From contig CM055312.2 in NCBI GenBank assembly GCA_029255685.2, positions 27,994,203 through 28,058,202 on the forward strand: a stretch of 64,000 nucleotides of DNA, in the 5' to 3' direction. Under the pieces are notes generated by a model, which made no database searches, was not told where the DNA came from, and saw nothing but the letters and a program-made list of their open reading frames with translations. Position 1 is the stretch's first letter, and the number at the start of each line of letters is the position of its first letter. Of this stretch, positions 43,534 to 55,667 are shown in pieces. Position numbers and translations under genes: made by a program. The DNA comes from Silene conica (lineage: Eukaryota; Streptophyta; Magnoliopsida; Caryophyllales; Caryophyllaceae).

Positions 43534-45270
43534 ATGTCGGGAAGAACAGAAAGGCGATCCAAATCAAGGCACGACCCTTCGGTTGAGCAAGAGTTCGAAA
43601 ATGTAATGGGGAGTGGCAACATTGGCCCGGATCCTTGCTTTCCCGGTCTCACCTTTGCCTCAATCCAACAAAAAAGTAATTTCACATATTTTAAGAATCG
43701 CCCCCTTCACCCAACTAGGTTTATTGATAGAGCCGGATTGAGAGAATTAGGGATTGAGAAAATAACAGCGGCTCTTTTTGAGGGTTTAGGTATGAAAACC
43801 TTGTATGAGACAAAACCGGTTCACACATCTCCCCGGTTAACTTGGGAATTTTTGAGTTCTTTGGTTGTGACTAAGAACCGAACTTTGGGGAAAGTTGCAT
43901 TTTTAGAGTTCTGATTGATGAATAAGGAACATCGTCTCACCTTAGATGAATTTGCTTTGATTTTTGGGCTAGACGGAAAATTAGCCATTAAGCCTCCGGA
44001 GGGCTTTAATACCGAGCTCATTTGGACAACCATCACCGGTCTTGTAAGTGATAGAAGCCGAAAGAAACCGGCTAATAGGGTGCATTTGGCACCGATTAGA
44101 ATTTGGCATAGGTTCATGGGGTGGACCGTTTTCTCTAGGGATGAGCCGCACAACTTCACTACTACAGAGCTTGAGATACTTGGTTGTTACTTGGTTGGTG
44201 GCCCGAAATTGAACATTGCTCACCATATGGCCCTTCACTTGAGTAGGTTGGCATCCCAACCTCAGCTTACTACCCCCATTTGTGTTGGGGGGATGGTCAC
44301 CTTGATTGCCAACAACCGTTGTCAGAGGCACTTCACGGTCGACTTCATTCAGGGCGAGAATGTACTATCTAGCCGATACTTGCAGGATGCTTTGGGGTGG
44401 GTACGGTATAACCCCAGTGATCGCAAAGAGTATTGGCAGATTCGGGTTGACAACAAGTTCAAGAATTCAGTCCCTTTGCCAAACACCGAGTTGATGAAAG
44501 TTGTGCCGGGGAAGACCTCTTACCTCCTTGATATCGAGGCGGACCCCGAGGACCTCCCACTAGACCAGCGTGCTCCTAGAGTTTACACCAGAGATAGAGT
44601 CGGTGCCACTCCTACCGACCTCCCGTTTGAGCCTTTTCAGCAGCCCTCCATTTCCATGTCCCAGTTTCAGAGTGGTCCCTCATACTTCCAGGGATCCACC
44701 TCCGCCTCCGGTCCATCTTCTTCCTCATGCCCCCCAGAGCTTATTGATTTCATGGCCCGAGTTGACTTGGGCATGAAGAGTGCAGCAGATCTAGCGGACC
44801 AGCGCCAAGCCATAGCCGATGAGCGGCATAGGGATTTGACCTATAGGCTTGATTACCTTTACCATGATCAAGCTTATGGGTCATTTCCGAGTTATGATCG
44901 GTCCGTCCGCGAGGGTTATCATCATCCGGATTGTGGTCGCCCGTCATACTACATGCCTCCTGATAGGGGTTATGTGCCTCCTGAGGGTCGTTTTTACGGG
45001 GAGATTAACGTCGCCCCGGGTTATTTTTCAAACCCGATCTTTCCCCCCAACTTTCGGGGAAATGAGGATTCGGGCCCTCTGAGGCATTCATCCTTCCATG
45101 GCGGGTATGGTGATGCGGGAGCTAGTGGATCACATGCCTCCCCCTTCCGCGATTTCGTGAACAACCCTAACGACTTCATGGTCGTTGATGGAGGCAATGG
45201 GAATGATGATGATGATGGAAACGGTGATGGTAATGAAGATGATGGTGATGAAGATGATGGTGATGAGTGA
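43534..45270 (+). pseudogene. Athila ORF-1 of element B
   Basis: The extra 3' gene of Athila elements (Arabidopsis retrotransposon ORF-1 family). It starts MSGRTERRSKSRHDPSVEQE. The conserved block has HRFMGWTVFSRDEPHNFTTT, LNIAHHMALHLSRLA and TTPICVGGMVTLIA. A Gly/Tyr/Pro-rich part follows, then an Asp/Glu/Gly-rich tail. No signal peptide or membrane helix is obvious to me, so an envelope role is not supported by sight. About one break. Confidence 0.85.
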
Positions 45271-47502
45271 CCACCTTTGGAGGTGGTTGGTTATGACTTT
45301 GCTCCCATTGAAAAATCCAAAGCAAGTAACTCCCTTAATCCAAATTTCGATTTAGTTTGCATTTTACTTTTTAGCATGCATTTAGAGTAGTTAGTTTAGT
45401 TTACTTAGTTAGTTTTAGTTTCCTTTTCATGTTTTCACATCATTAGTTTAGATGCATATAGTTGCATTCATTTAGATGCATTAGATTTATATTTTTGTAT
45501 CATATTGTCACATATAGATTGCATACATTTAGTTTGCTTTTAGTCTAGTTTTTAGTTTTTCTTTTCTTTTGTTTTCCTTTGTTTTTAATGCCTTCTTAAA
45601 AATCAAAAATCCAAAAAAATTGAAAAACCAAAAACTTTCAAAAATATGTTCTTTATTTTCCGGTTTTCCTCCTCACATTATGCATATAAATAAGTGTGGG
45701 GAGGAAGAACCGTTTATTTCAAAAAATACAAAAACAAGTTTTTATTTTCTCAAAAATTTCAAAACTTAAGTGTGGGGAGGGAAAATATCCACCTTGTGAA
45801 TATTTGATTGCTTTTGTAAGTATGAAAAACTTCAAAAATACCAAAAAAATCGAAAAATTTGAAAAATTCAAAAACATGTTTTTACCTTATTAGTGTAGAA
45901 TTGTATATACTTGTGTTTGCTTTCTCTCCTTTCGCATAGATAACACTCGCTTGAGCACCGCTTTGGATCTTGAAGATACCACGGTATGATCGTTCCAACC
46001 TCTATTTCACTCTCATTTTCATTCTTTTGTTGCAAATGAGAAGGATGGGCTTGTATTTGGAGGATGTGGAGTACATTGTGGAGATTGTGTGTGGCTTGTG
46101 TGCTTTTGTGCTGTTAGGAGATGCATTAGCTTTGTTTGGCATGTAGTTTGATAGTTTCACTTGCATTATAACATGTCTATATTAGTTGCATTCATGGCAT
46201 ATAGTTGCATTTAGGATAATGGTTTGAAAATGCCTAATTGAGAACTTTGACAAAATCGTTTAGGCCGTTGCAAATAATTCTTCTACTTATGACTTTGTCT
46301 TTTAGAATGATTTTTAAAACACCCTAAGTCATGCTTTTCTAGTATCTTTCTGACCATGGTCCAATACCAAGTCAAGGGTTTGCATGTGAGTCACCTTGTC
46401 CACCCCCGTGATGTGAAATGGTTTTGATTATCTTGTCTTGGTGACCATGTTCGACCTGACGGTTTGGCAACCCAAAAATAACTTTCATGAATAAATTTGG
46501 AATGCTCTTGTCAATGATCTTAAGAAGTGGAGATGTTTTGAAAGAAAAAAAAAAAAAAAAAAAGAGAAGAGAAACCTCAAGTGAAAAAGAAAAGAAAATG
46601 GTTGATGAAAAAGTATAAGAACATGTTGTTTTGGTGGAGGCGTACCACTTCAATGTGCTTTGGAGGGTAGCCATTGAGTTGGCTTCCCACTTGGTTGTGA
46701 ATTCGACCGCCCAAAGACAGAGTGATTGTCACCCCGATAAGCTATTGTCTAGAGGTTAACCGGTTGCCTAATAAGCGATTGGCGAAAGCAAAGGACATTA
46801 GCACGCGTGGGACAAACCCCGTCCTAACTCATGGCATGAAAAAGAAATGAAAAAAATTGAATGAGGTCAAGTTTTGATTGTAATCCACCATTTTGTATTG
46901 ATTTGAGCATTTCATTCCAAAAAATCAATTTTGCCTTGCCGTTTTGTCGATCTTGGGACGACCCATGACCTTTACCTTGTGAAGAATCTAGACTTGTTGT
47001 ATCTTTTGCCTTTAGCATTGCGGGGATCATCATTCCATTCCATCCGATCGCCCTTGACAAAAGCATTTGGATAACGGTTATGAAGGTAGCCTAGTTTAGC
47101 ATGATTTGGCGGTGTTTTGTTGTCATCTTTCTTGCCTTAGTGACTTGTAGAATTAATATTTGTAAGGGAGTTTACGATTTTGAATTTGTTCCCTTTTAGT
47201 TGTTTTCCGCCGCTTGAATGAGGCAAGCGGTTTTCTTTCTTTTCCGATGCATGTTGCTTGTCTATACGTGTTTTGTTTTTACTTATTGGCATCAAAAGTT
47301 TTGTAGCAAGACCTTACTTGCCTTGCAATAGGGCATTCTCCCTCATGAATGTCAAATTGTGAGTTGAAAGGGCTACGGGTGTAGCTAAACCCGATTCGGC
47401 TTCTAGTTAGCTTAGTTAGTTTGTTTCTTTGTTTTTAATAAGGGTTATATAGTTCTTTGGTCTCTTACTCGAGGACGAGTAAGGTTTAAGTGTGGGGAAT
47501 TC
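45271..47502 (+). other. 3' non-coding part of Athila B with polypurine tract
   Basis: No gene recognised. TAAGTGTGGGGA occurs at about 45691, 45767 and just before the 3' LTR (about 47489-47502, the polypurine tract). An A-run lies at about 46543-46563. The segment TTGAATGAGGCAAGCGG to the LTR is shared with A at 55377-55667. Confidence 0.75.
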
Positions 47503-49191
47503 TGATGAGCTCCATTTTGGTCATCATTTCCTTTACATTTTCTTTATTTTCGGTCACAATTCGACCTCGATTTGCGTGTCTTTAGGTGTTTTTACGTCCG
47601 TTGCCTCGTAGATTCCTATTCTGTCCAATTTTTGTAGGTATTACGGCGGGGGCGAAGAAATGAGAGAAATCGAGACGAATTTGGAGCGTTTTATGAAGAT
47701 TTGTGAAGGAATGATGAAAAAGCCTTCCCAGGCCTTACCAGCCGGTCCCCAACCGGCGGCCGGTGAGCCGGCTGGGGAGCTTAGACTTGTGTTTTTGACG
47801 AAAAGTGAAGAATTGTTCCAGTGCTCAATTTCAGCCTCCCAGCCGGTTCCCAGCCGGCAGCCGGTAGGCCGGCTGGGGATCATGTCATGCCTTAACCATT
47901 TTTGAAGAAACGAAGAAAATGCAGATTGTTGAAAAAGAGGTCCCAGCCGGTGGACAACCGGCAGCCGGTCCACCGGCTGGAAGGACCTGTGCTTGTCAAA
48001 AATGAAGAAGGAAATCAGATTGAAGGAAAAAGCCTCCCAGCCGATGCCAGACCGGCAGCCGGCCGGTCGGCTGAGGAGTGTGCTTGTTTGAAGAAATTTT
48101 CCAGAAGTCGACATTTGGTGTCCCAGCCGGTCCACCACCGGCAGCCGGTCGACCGGCTGGGAAGCATTTCTCAGGAATTCGCGCACTATATAAACCTGCA
48201 CTTACACATTACTTGGGACGCATTTTTCTTAAGCTTTTTTAGGGTTTTCTACTGTTTTGAATACTTAACACTTAGACTCAAAAACACTAAAAAATACTTT
48301 AATCTTATTTAGATCTTTACTTAATCTTTCATTATTAGTTAATCTCTCTAGAGGATTCTTCTTAAGTTTGTTTTGAAGCAATTGTAGAGGTTTTATTTTG
48401 GGTTTTATTTTGAGAGATTTGAAAGAATCTTTCATCTTGTCATCCAAGCTACTTCCTTTCCCTTAGTTAATGGTATAATCTTCTTCATCTTTACTTTATC
48501 TTTGCATTTCCTTTAAGTTTTGCTTGTTCAATTGTTTACTCTTACTTAATCCATCATGTTTAGCATTTCCTCATCATTTGTTTACATATTTATGTTAGCC
48601 ATGTGTGAGTAGTTCCCCTACTAGGGTTAGGGGTGTGCTTTGGTTTGTTGATAGCTATGAATCTTGTTTAGGGTTAATATTTGGTTCTCTTCTTTGCTAG
48701 GTTTTCATTTATGCATGTTACATGTTTGATGAAATGTCTCAACGACGGTTGGACATGATTCTCATTGTTGTTGGCCTTTGATGATAGTATAGGGCTTTCA
48801 TGGACATGTATGTATGTTAGGTTGGCCTTATTTGTAGCGAAAGCTAGGATAGGGATCGACTTTAGGTGAGTCAAATCGATAGACGAGACAAACCTAGGCC
48901 TAGTATAGTGGAGACCTTAGATTCCCTTGCATGATTCGTTACCAACCTACCTTAGTACCCCCGACACCTTAGTATCTTTTATTCATCGATTTCATCTTGA
49001 CACTTTTGCTTTAATTTATGTTTAGTAGTTGTTAATCAATCACAAACTTATTACCCAACTCGAGCTCGAACTAGAACTTAAATATACAACTTCCCCACCG
49101 TCTTTTGGGTTCGACCCTAAATTATACTACTTAATTTGGGAGTTTATAAATTGTTTTTGGTGCCGGAATCGACGACAAAATCCGGCCATCA
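47503..49191 (+). repeat. 3' LTR of Athila B
   Basis: 1689 bp, preceded by the purine-rich GTGTGGGGAATTC and followed by the target duplication CCCCT. Hairpin array at 47736-48163. Confidence 0.95.
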
Positions 49192-50130
49192 CCCCTCAAG
49201 ACTATCTTGGAGATTGAGCTATTCGATTGTTGGGGGATTGACTTTATGGGACCTTTCCCCAATTCTTGTGGGAATGAATACATCTTGGTGGCGGTGGATT
49301 ACGTCTCCAAGTGGAAAGAAGTTGTTGCCTCCCCCACCAATGACTCCAAGGTAGTTGTGAAGCTCTTCAAAACCATAATCTTTCCCCGTTTCGGAGTACC
49401 CCGAATTGTGATTAGTGATGGAGGTTCTCACTTCCAAAAACACACATTCAAGACCCTTCTAGCCTCTTATGGAGTGACCCACAAGGTAGCACTTGCCTGC
49501 CACCCTCAAACTAGTGGGCAAGTGGAGGTTTCAAATCGTCAAATCAAGGCTATCTTAGAGAAGGTGGTACACAAGAACCGGAAAGATTGGTCCCAAAAGT
49601 TGTTTGATGTATTATGGGCTTTGAGGACGGCTTACAAGACACCAATAGGAATGACTCCCTACAAGCTTGTGTACGGGAAAGCATGCCACCTACCGCTGGA
49701 GCTTGAGCACAAGGCTTGGTGGGCCTTGAAGGAGATGGATTTCGACTTAGATTTGGCCGGGGAGAAAAGATTCTTGCAAATGAGTGAGCTTGAAGAGCTT
49801 AGATTTGAGGCATATGAGAGTTCAAAACTCTACAAAGAGCAAACCAAGAAGTGGCATGATGCCAAGTCGATGAAGAAGAATGTAAGCATAGGAGACCTTG
49901 TTCTCCTTTTCAATTCAAGGGTTAAGAATTTCCCGGGAAAGCTTAGATCAAGATGGTCCGGTCCCTTCAAAGTAATGGACATTTCACCTCATGGGGCTTT
50001 TGAACTTTGGAGTGAAGGCGGTGGCACCTTCAAACTCAATGGACATCGGATAAAACGTTATTACCAAGGGGATTCAAAAGGTACGGTAGAAGTGATTGAC
50101 CTCGGGGACCCACTCCCCGAGGAGGATTGA
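49192..50130 (+). pseudogene. integrase core and C-terminal part of Athila A
   Basis: Resumes A after element B. The catalytic core carries [35 protein letters not shown] and the glutamate block [38 protein letters not shown] and a GPFKV...-type C-terminal domain end at GDPLPEED. Fossil. Confidence 0.9.
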
Positions 50131-50394
50131 TTCTAAAGGAGATTGCTTGTGTAAGGTTTGGTGGAGTCACTTAATAACCACCGTTTGTAAGTATTAGCTT
50201 CCTTCCTTTCATGTAGTTTGCATTTTTAGTTCGGTTTTTAGTTTGAGTTTTAGCTTGCATGTGAGAGTTGGAAATGTTGGTTGCTTTTTTTTGGTTAATT
50301 CTTGAGTAAAGTCGAAAGGTGATGGGCAAAATCGTTGTTGGCAAAATCGATTTTTATGTTCAAGTAAATTATTTTTCGAAATTGTGTACAGGTA

Positions 50395-50902
50395 CTCCCA
50401 GCCGGCCTACCGGCCGACGTTCCCATATCGGCTTAGAGTACCTGGACACATTTCTGTTTTTGATGGTTTATTTGGCAGATTTCAGATTTTGCATTCCCAG
50501 CCTGCACCAAACCGGCGGCCGGTCCACTGGCTTAGGGTCATTGTGCCTTATTTAAAAGAGACGAAAATTCGAAGAAACTCGATTCTTAGCCGGTAAGCCG
50601 GCAGCCGGTCCACCGGCTGAGAATCATGAGGGTGTGTCCAAGTTTGAAGAAGAAGGAAGTGAAGAAGGATCCCCAGCCGGTCGGCCGGCAGCCGGTCAGC
50701 CGGCTGGGAGTTTTTGTAAGTGAAGATAAGAAGAAAAGAAGACTGAAGTGAAGAAACTGAAGCCCGATTTTGAGCCGGTCGGCCGGCAGCCGGTCTACCG
50801 GCTCAGAATCAGACATCTTTCAAAAACTCGAAAAATTTCAAAATCATAACCCTAACTCTGAGCCGGTCGACCGGCACCCGGTGCCAGACCGGCCCAGAGT
50901 CA
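50395..50902 (+). repeat. CCGG hairpin array before ORF-1 of A (six units)
   Basis: Units at about 50395, 50498, 50582, 50670, 50770 and 50858. For example GATTCTTAGCCGG pairs with CCGGCTGAGAATC at 50581-50624. Matches the array at 42735-43323 in B, with one unit fewer. Confidence 0.9.
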
Positions 50903-51075
50903 CCTGTTCGCGAATTAAAAGCCTCGACAACCTTCATTTCTTCTCATTTCTCCTCATTTCTTCTTCTTTATTTCTTATTTTCCCTTCTCTCTTACATTCC
51001 CAACCTACAAAAACTCCATAAATTATCCCAAATCAAACCCATTTCAACCCCTCATCAAATCCCTTCAATTTCGCC

Positions 51076-52730
51076 ATGTCAGGAAGGACCGGGAGGAGAT
51101 CAAAATCGAGGCATGACCCGGCGGTTGAACAAGAAGTGCAAGATGTGCTTGATAGCAGCCATATTGGTCCTGATCCGGACTATCCCGGTCTCCAACTCGG
51201 TTTATTGATAGGGTCTCTATGAGGGAGTTAGGGATTGATAAAATTACTGGGGCACTTTTTGATGGTATGGGAATGAAAGCCTTGTACGATACTAGACCAG
51301 TTCACACCTCCCCCCGTTTGACTTAGGAATTTTTGAGCTCTCTTGTTGTTACCAAAAACCGGGGTCTCGGGACGGTAGTTTTGTTAGAATTCTGTCTTAT
51401 GAATAGGCTACACCGCTTAAGCTTGGAGGACTTTGCCTTAATTTTTGGTCTTAATGGGAAATTGCCCATTCATCTTCCGGAGGGATTTGACACGGAGGCT
51501 ATTTGGACAGCCATTACCGGTTTAGTGAGTGATAAAACAAAGAAGAAGCCGGCTAATAGGGTGCATTTGGCACCAATTAGGATATGGCACCGTTTCATGG
51601 GGTGGACCGTCCTATCTCGGGATGAGCCACATAATTTCACAACTGCAGAGCTAGAGATCTTGGGGTCTTATTTGATCAGTGGGCCGAAGCTAAACATTGC
51701 ACATCATATGGCTCTTCATTTGAGTCGGTTGGCCACCCAACCTCAGCTTACCACCCCTATTTGTGTTGGCGGGATGGTCACCTTGATAGCCGACAACCTT
51801 TGTCAGAGGCATTTTATGGCGAATTATATTCAGGGAGAAAACATCCTATCTCGCCGGTACATGTAGGAGGCCTTGGGGTGGACCAAATATAACCCCAATC
51901 ACCGGCAAGAGTATTGGCAGATTCGTGTTAACAACAAATTCAGAAATTTTATTCCTTTGCCAAACACCGATAAGATGAGGGTAGTGCCCGGGAGTACCTC
52001 ATACCTCCTTGACATTGAGGCCGATCCAGATGAGCTCCCACCTGATCAGCGCCCTCCCAGAGTTTATGCCCGTGATAGGGTCGGTACTGCCACCTCCGAC
52101 CTCCAGTTTCAGCAGCCCTCCGTCACCTTGCCTCCTTTTCAGAGTGGTCCTACATTTTTCCAGGGCTCCACCTCCAGTTCCGTTCCACCTTCTCAACCTT
52201 TGCCATTACACCAGGACCTCATTGATTTTATGGCCCGAGTTGATTTGAATATGAAGACGGCAACAAAGCTTGCTGATGAGCGCCAGGCATTGGCGAACGA
52301 GCGCCATCGGGATTTGACTTATAGGCTTGACTACTTGTACCACGATCAGGCCTATGGGACCTTTCCTAGCTATGACCAGTCTGTTCGTCAGGGGTACCAT
52401 CATGCAGCCGGTGGTCATCCGTCTTACTACTTGCCTCCTGAGGGTGGATATGTGCCTCCTGAGGGTCATTTTTATGGGGAGATTAATGTTGCTCCGGGCT
52501 ACTTCTCTAGCCCAGTCTTTCCTCCTAATCTCCGGAGAGATGGGGACTCAGGCCCTCCTAGGCATTCATCCTCCCGGGGCATGGTTGGTGATCCCGGAGC
52601 TAGTGGCTCGCATGCTTCACCCTTCCGCGACGTCATGCTCAACCCGGATGATTATATGCAAGTTGATGGTAGTGGAAATGTGAGCGGAGATGGCAATGGA
52701 GATGGAGAAGGTGATGAGGATGATGAGTGA
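51076..52730 (+). pseudogene. Athila ORF-1 of element A
   Basis: Counterpart of the ORF-1 in B: begins MSGRTGRRSKSRHDPAVEQE, keeps HRFMGWTVLSRDEPHNFTTA and LTTPICVGGMVTLIA, and ends in a Gly/Asp/Glu-rich tail. Fossil with several breaks. Confidence 0.83.
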
Positions 52731-55667
52731 CCACACTTGGTGGTGGTAGGTGATGTCTATGCTCCCATTTCGAAATCCAAAGCAACTAATCCCTTAAATC
52801 CAAATTTCTCTTTAGTTTTGCATTTTCATTTTAGCATGCATTTAGAGTAGTTAGTTAGTTTAGTTAGCTTGTTTTAGTTTCCATTTCATCATTCCATATC
52901 ATTAGTTTAGTTGCATTTAGTTGCATTCATTTAGATGCATTAGATTTACTTTTTGTACCATATTGTCACATGTAGTTTGCATACATGTAGATTAGAGCAC
53001 TTAGTTTGCATCTTAGTTTAGTTTTTAGTTTTTCATTTCTTTTGTTTATCTTTGTTTTTATTGCTTTCATAAAAATCAAAAGTCCAAAAAAAATTGAAAA
53101 ACCAAAAACCTTCAAAAACATGTTCTTTATTTTCCGGTTTTCCTCCTCACATTATGCACATAAATAAGTGTGGGAAGGAAGAACCGTTTATTTCAAAAAG
53201 CACAAAAATAAGTTTTTCATTTTCTCAAAAATTTCAAAAAAAGCCAAAAACATGTTTTCGTTCTTTTTCTTCATTTCCCCCTTGCACTTTGTTCCATTGA
53301 GGACAATATAATTCTTAGGTGTGGGGAGGGAAAATATCCACTTTGTGAATATTTATTTGCTTTTGTAAATATGAAAAAACTTCAAAAATACCAAAAAAAT
53401 CGAAAATTTTCAAAAATTTCAAAAAATTTGTTCTTCCTTTCTTTTGTTTTTGTTCTTTGCTTGCATTGTATATATATGTTTGTTGGACTAACAAGTGGCA
53501 GATACAACAACAATCCGAGGTATTAGCAGAATGAAGATGCTTGGTATACTTTTTCCTACTTCTTTCTTCCCTTTCCTATTTCCTTTTTATGTTGATTGCA
53601 TGAAGGAGAATGGGATTTTTGTGCCTTGGATGTTCCTTTGGGGAACTTGTGGTTGTTGTGGATGATGTGCTGCTAGATTAGTCACTTCATTGTTACATGT
53701 TTGTTATGCTTGTTGTTTAGTTTCGTGTTGTTTCACATGCTTTTCATTTTCATAGTTTTGTAAATATGTGTTAGTCGGTTTTCTATTTTGCATTTGTTTG
53801 TAAGTATGCATAAGAGGTTGATTAGTGGAGGATATATGCCGCCAATGATGATATTTGTCTTGCTTGTGTCTTACCCCTCCTAATAGCTTGCACTGTTTGA
53901 TGTCACCTTGTTAGGGTTCTTGCTTGCAAGGACCCGGAAGTCTAGGCTTAATGACCAAGTTTCGACCGCCATGTGAGACCGTGTTAGACCTTGACTCGAC
54001 CTAGGACCGACATTAGCTACTCAAATGTGAGGATAGAGCCTCCTTTTTAGTCGGTCCATCAAACCGACTCAGTTTAGGATTGTGAGTAGTCCTCCTTACG
54101 TGGTATGTTATGTCTATACGCATAAGTATGGTGCTCGTTCCTTATTTCCGTGTTAATGTTCATGTGCATGTGAGACAACTCTTGTTCAAAATAAATCAAC
54201 TTCACATTTGCCAAATTAGCCTAGTTTTGACCCTTGCATCTTATTCCCTCTTTTGTTTAACCACTTTGAGCCTTAGCCTTTTCATTTGGCCTTAACCACT
54301 AGATGATCTACATCCCAAAAACACCCTTCCTTGATCAATAATGGTTGCTTTTGTGGTACTTTGTTGGTGGTAGAGTCGGGAATCTAGATGCCGGTTGGTG
54401 GCTTCTTCCATTGTGGTCTTACTTGATGTTTTCTTGGTGAATGGAGGTTTGACAAAAAGAAAAAAAAAATGAAAGAAAAGAAAGAAAATAGAAAATCAAA
54501 GAAAAAAGTTGAAAAAGTTTTGAAAAATCCAAAAAGAAAAGTGTATACATGTGTTTTGAAAGAGAAAAAGGCTAGCAACAAATCCTTTCCATCAAGGGGA
54601 CATAGAAAAGGTCGTTATAACAATGTGGTCTTTTGATGATTTTACACGCGTGCCGGGTTTGCACAATTTTTGCATTTGATTTGGATTTCAAGTCTTATGT
54701 TAGGGTGTAGACGTTGTTCGGTGTTTTTAATAAGGACCACTTTGTTTAAGGTTGTGATGGGTTCGTTTTTTCCAAAGTAAGTTGGGGTTTATGCAATTTT
54801 TGCTTGGTTTTGTTAAAATCAAAGTTAGGGCATAGACGTTGCTTAGTTGTTGTAATAAGGAGTTGTGTTGATCATGGCAATCATTCTTGTTTTTGAGCCT
54901 CAAATCCTAGAACGGTGCTTCCACCAAACCATTTTCACCCAACCCAAGCCCCGTTGCATCCTTGTTGTTGTTATCATCGTGTACATTTGCATTTTCTCAT
55001 GGATTTTTGGATGGAGTACCATTCTAGATTGCGGGCATGCTTCGCAAGTTGAGGTAGGTGAGTGATTTTGGTTACTTTTTGTCACAAATATCACCCCCTT
55101 TCTTTCCTTGTGTGTTGAGTGTCACCCGTGAGAGTCAGTACTTAGGGTTGTTTTATCGGTTATGGGTCTTGCATGGAGTCGAATCATGCGTGTGTCGTGT
55201 CATTCTTGGAAGTATAGCTTAGTACTTCCGTTTGCCCGCCTTGAATTAGTTTCTTGGTCTTTGGTGATGTCATTGTTGGTTGCTTGAGCTTGATTTAGGG
55301 GTTTGACACCGTGGTTAGACTTTGAGTCGGCATCCTCCGCTATAGACCTCCCTTGTTTAGTTTTTCAAAACCCCGCTTGAATGAGGCAAGCGGTTGGCTT
55401 TTCCTTTTTCCGATGCATGTTGCTTGTTTATATGTGTTTTGTTTTGACTTGTTTGCATCAAAAATTTTGTAGCAAGACCAAACTTGCCTTGCAATAGGGC
55501 GTTCTCCCTCATGAATGTCAAATTGTGAGTTGAAAGGGCTACGGGTGTCGCTAAACCCGATTCGGCTTCTAGTTAGCTTAGTTAGTTTGTTTCATGTTTC
55601 TAATAAGGGTTATATAGCTTCTTGATCTCTTACTCGAGGACGAGTAAGGTTTAAGTGTGGGGAATTC
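52731..55667 (+). other. 3' non-coding part of Athila A with polypurine tract
   Basis: No gene recognised. AAGTGTGGGAAGG at about 53166 and GGTGTGGGGAGGG at about 53318 are internal relatives of the tract AAGTGTGGGGAATTC at 55653-55667 that abuts the 3' LTR. The middle (about 53460-55370) differs from B. Confidence 0.7.

Larger units (their letters stand above)
37330..49191 (+). mobile_element. Athila-lineage element B, young, nested in A
   Basis: LTRs of 1689 bp each (37330-39018 and 47503-49191), TG...CA, with target duplications CCCCT at 37325-37329 and 49192-49196. Parts recognised: primer site, one long open gag-protease frame, a seven-unit hairpin array, ORF-1, polypurine tract. No reverse transcriptase, RNase H or integrase domain is seen, so it is non-autonomous and would have needed enzymes from a relative. 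Apart from that it looks nearly whole, with about one break (ORF-1). By eye the LTRs differ at about six sites, giving roughly 0.1-0.3 million years with usual plant rates. Confidence 0.93.

Noticed and set aside
43534-45270. Envelope protein call for Athila ORF-1
   Set aside because: No signal peptide, membrane helix or glycoprotein pattern is visible. It matches the Athila ORF-1 family, so an envelope role is not claimed.
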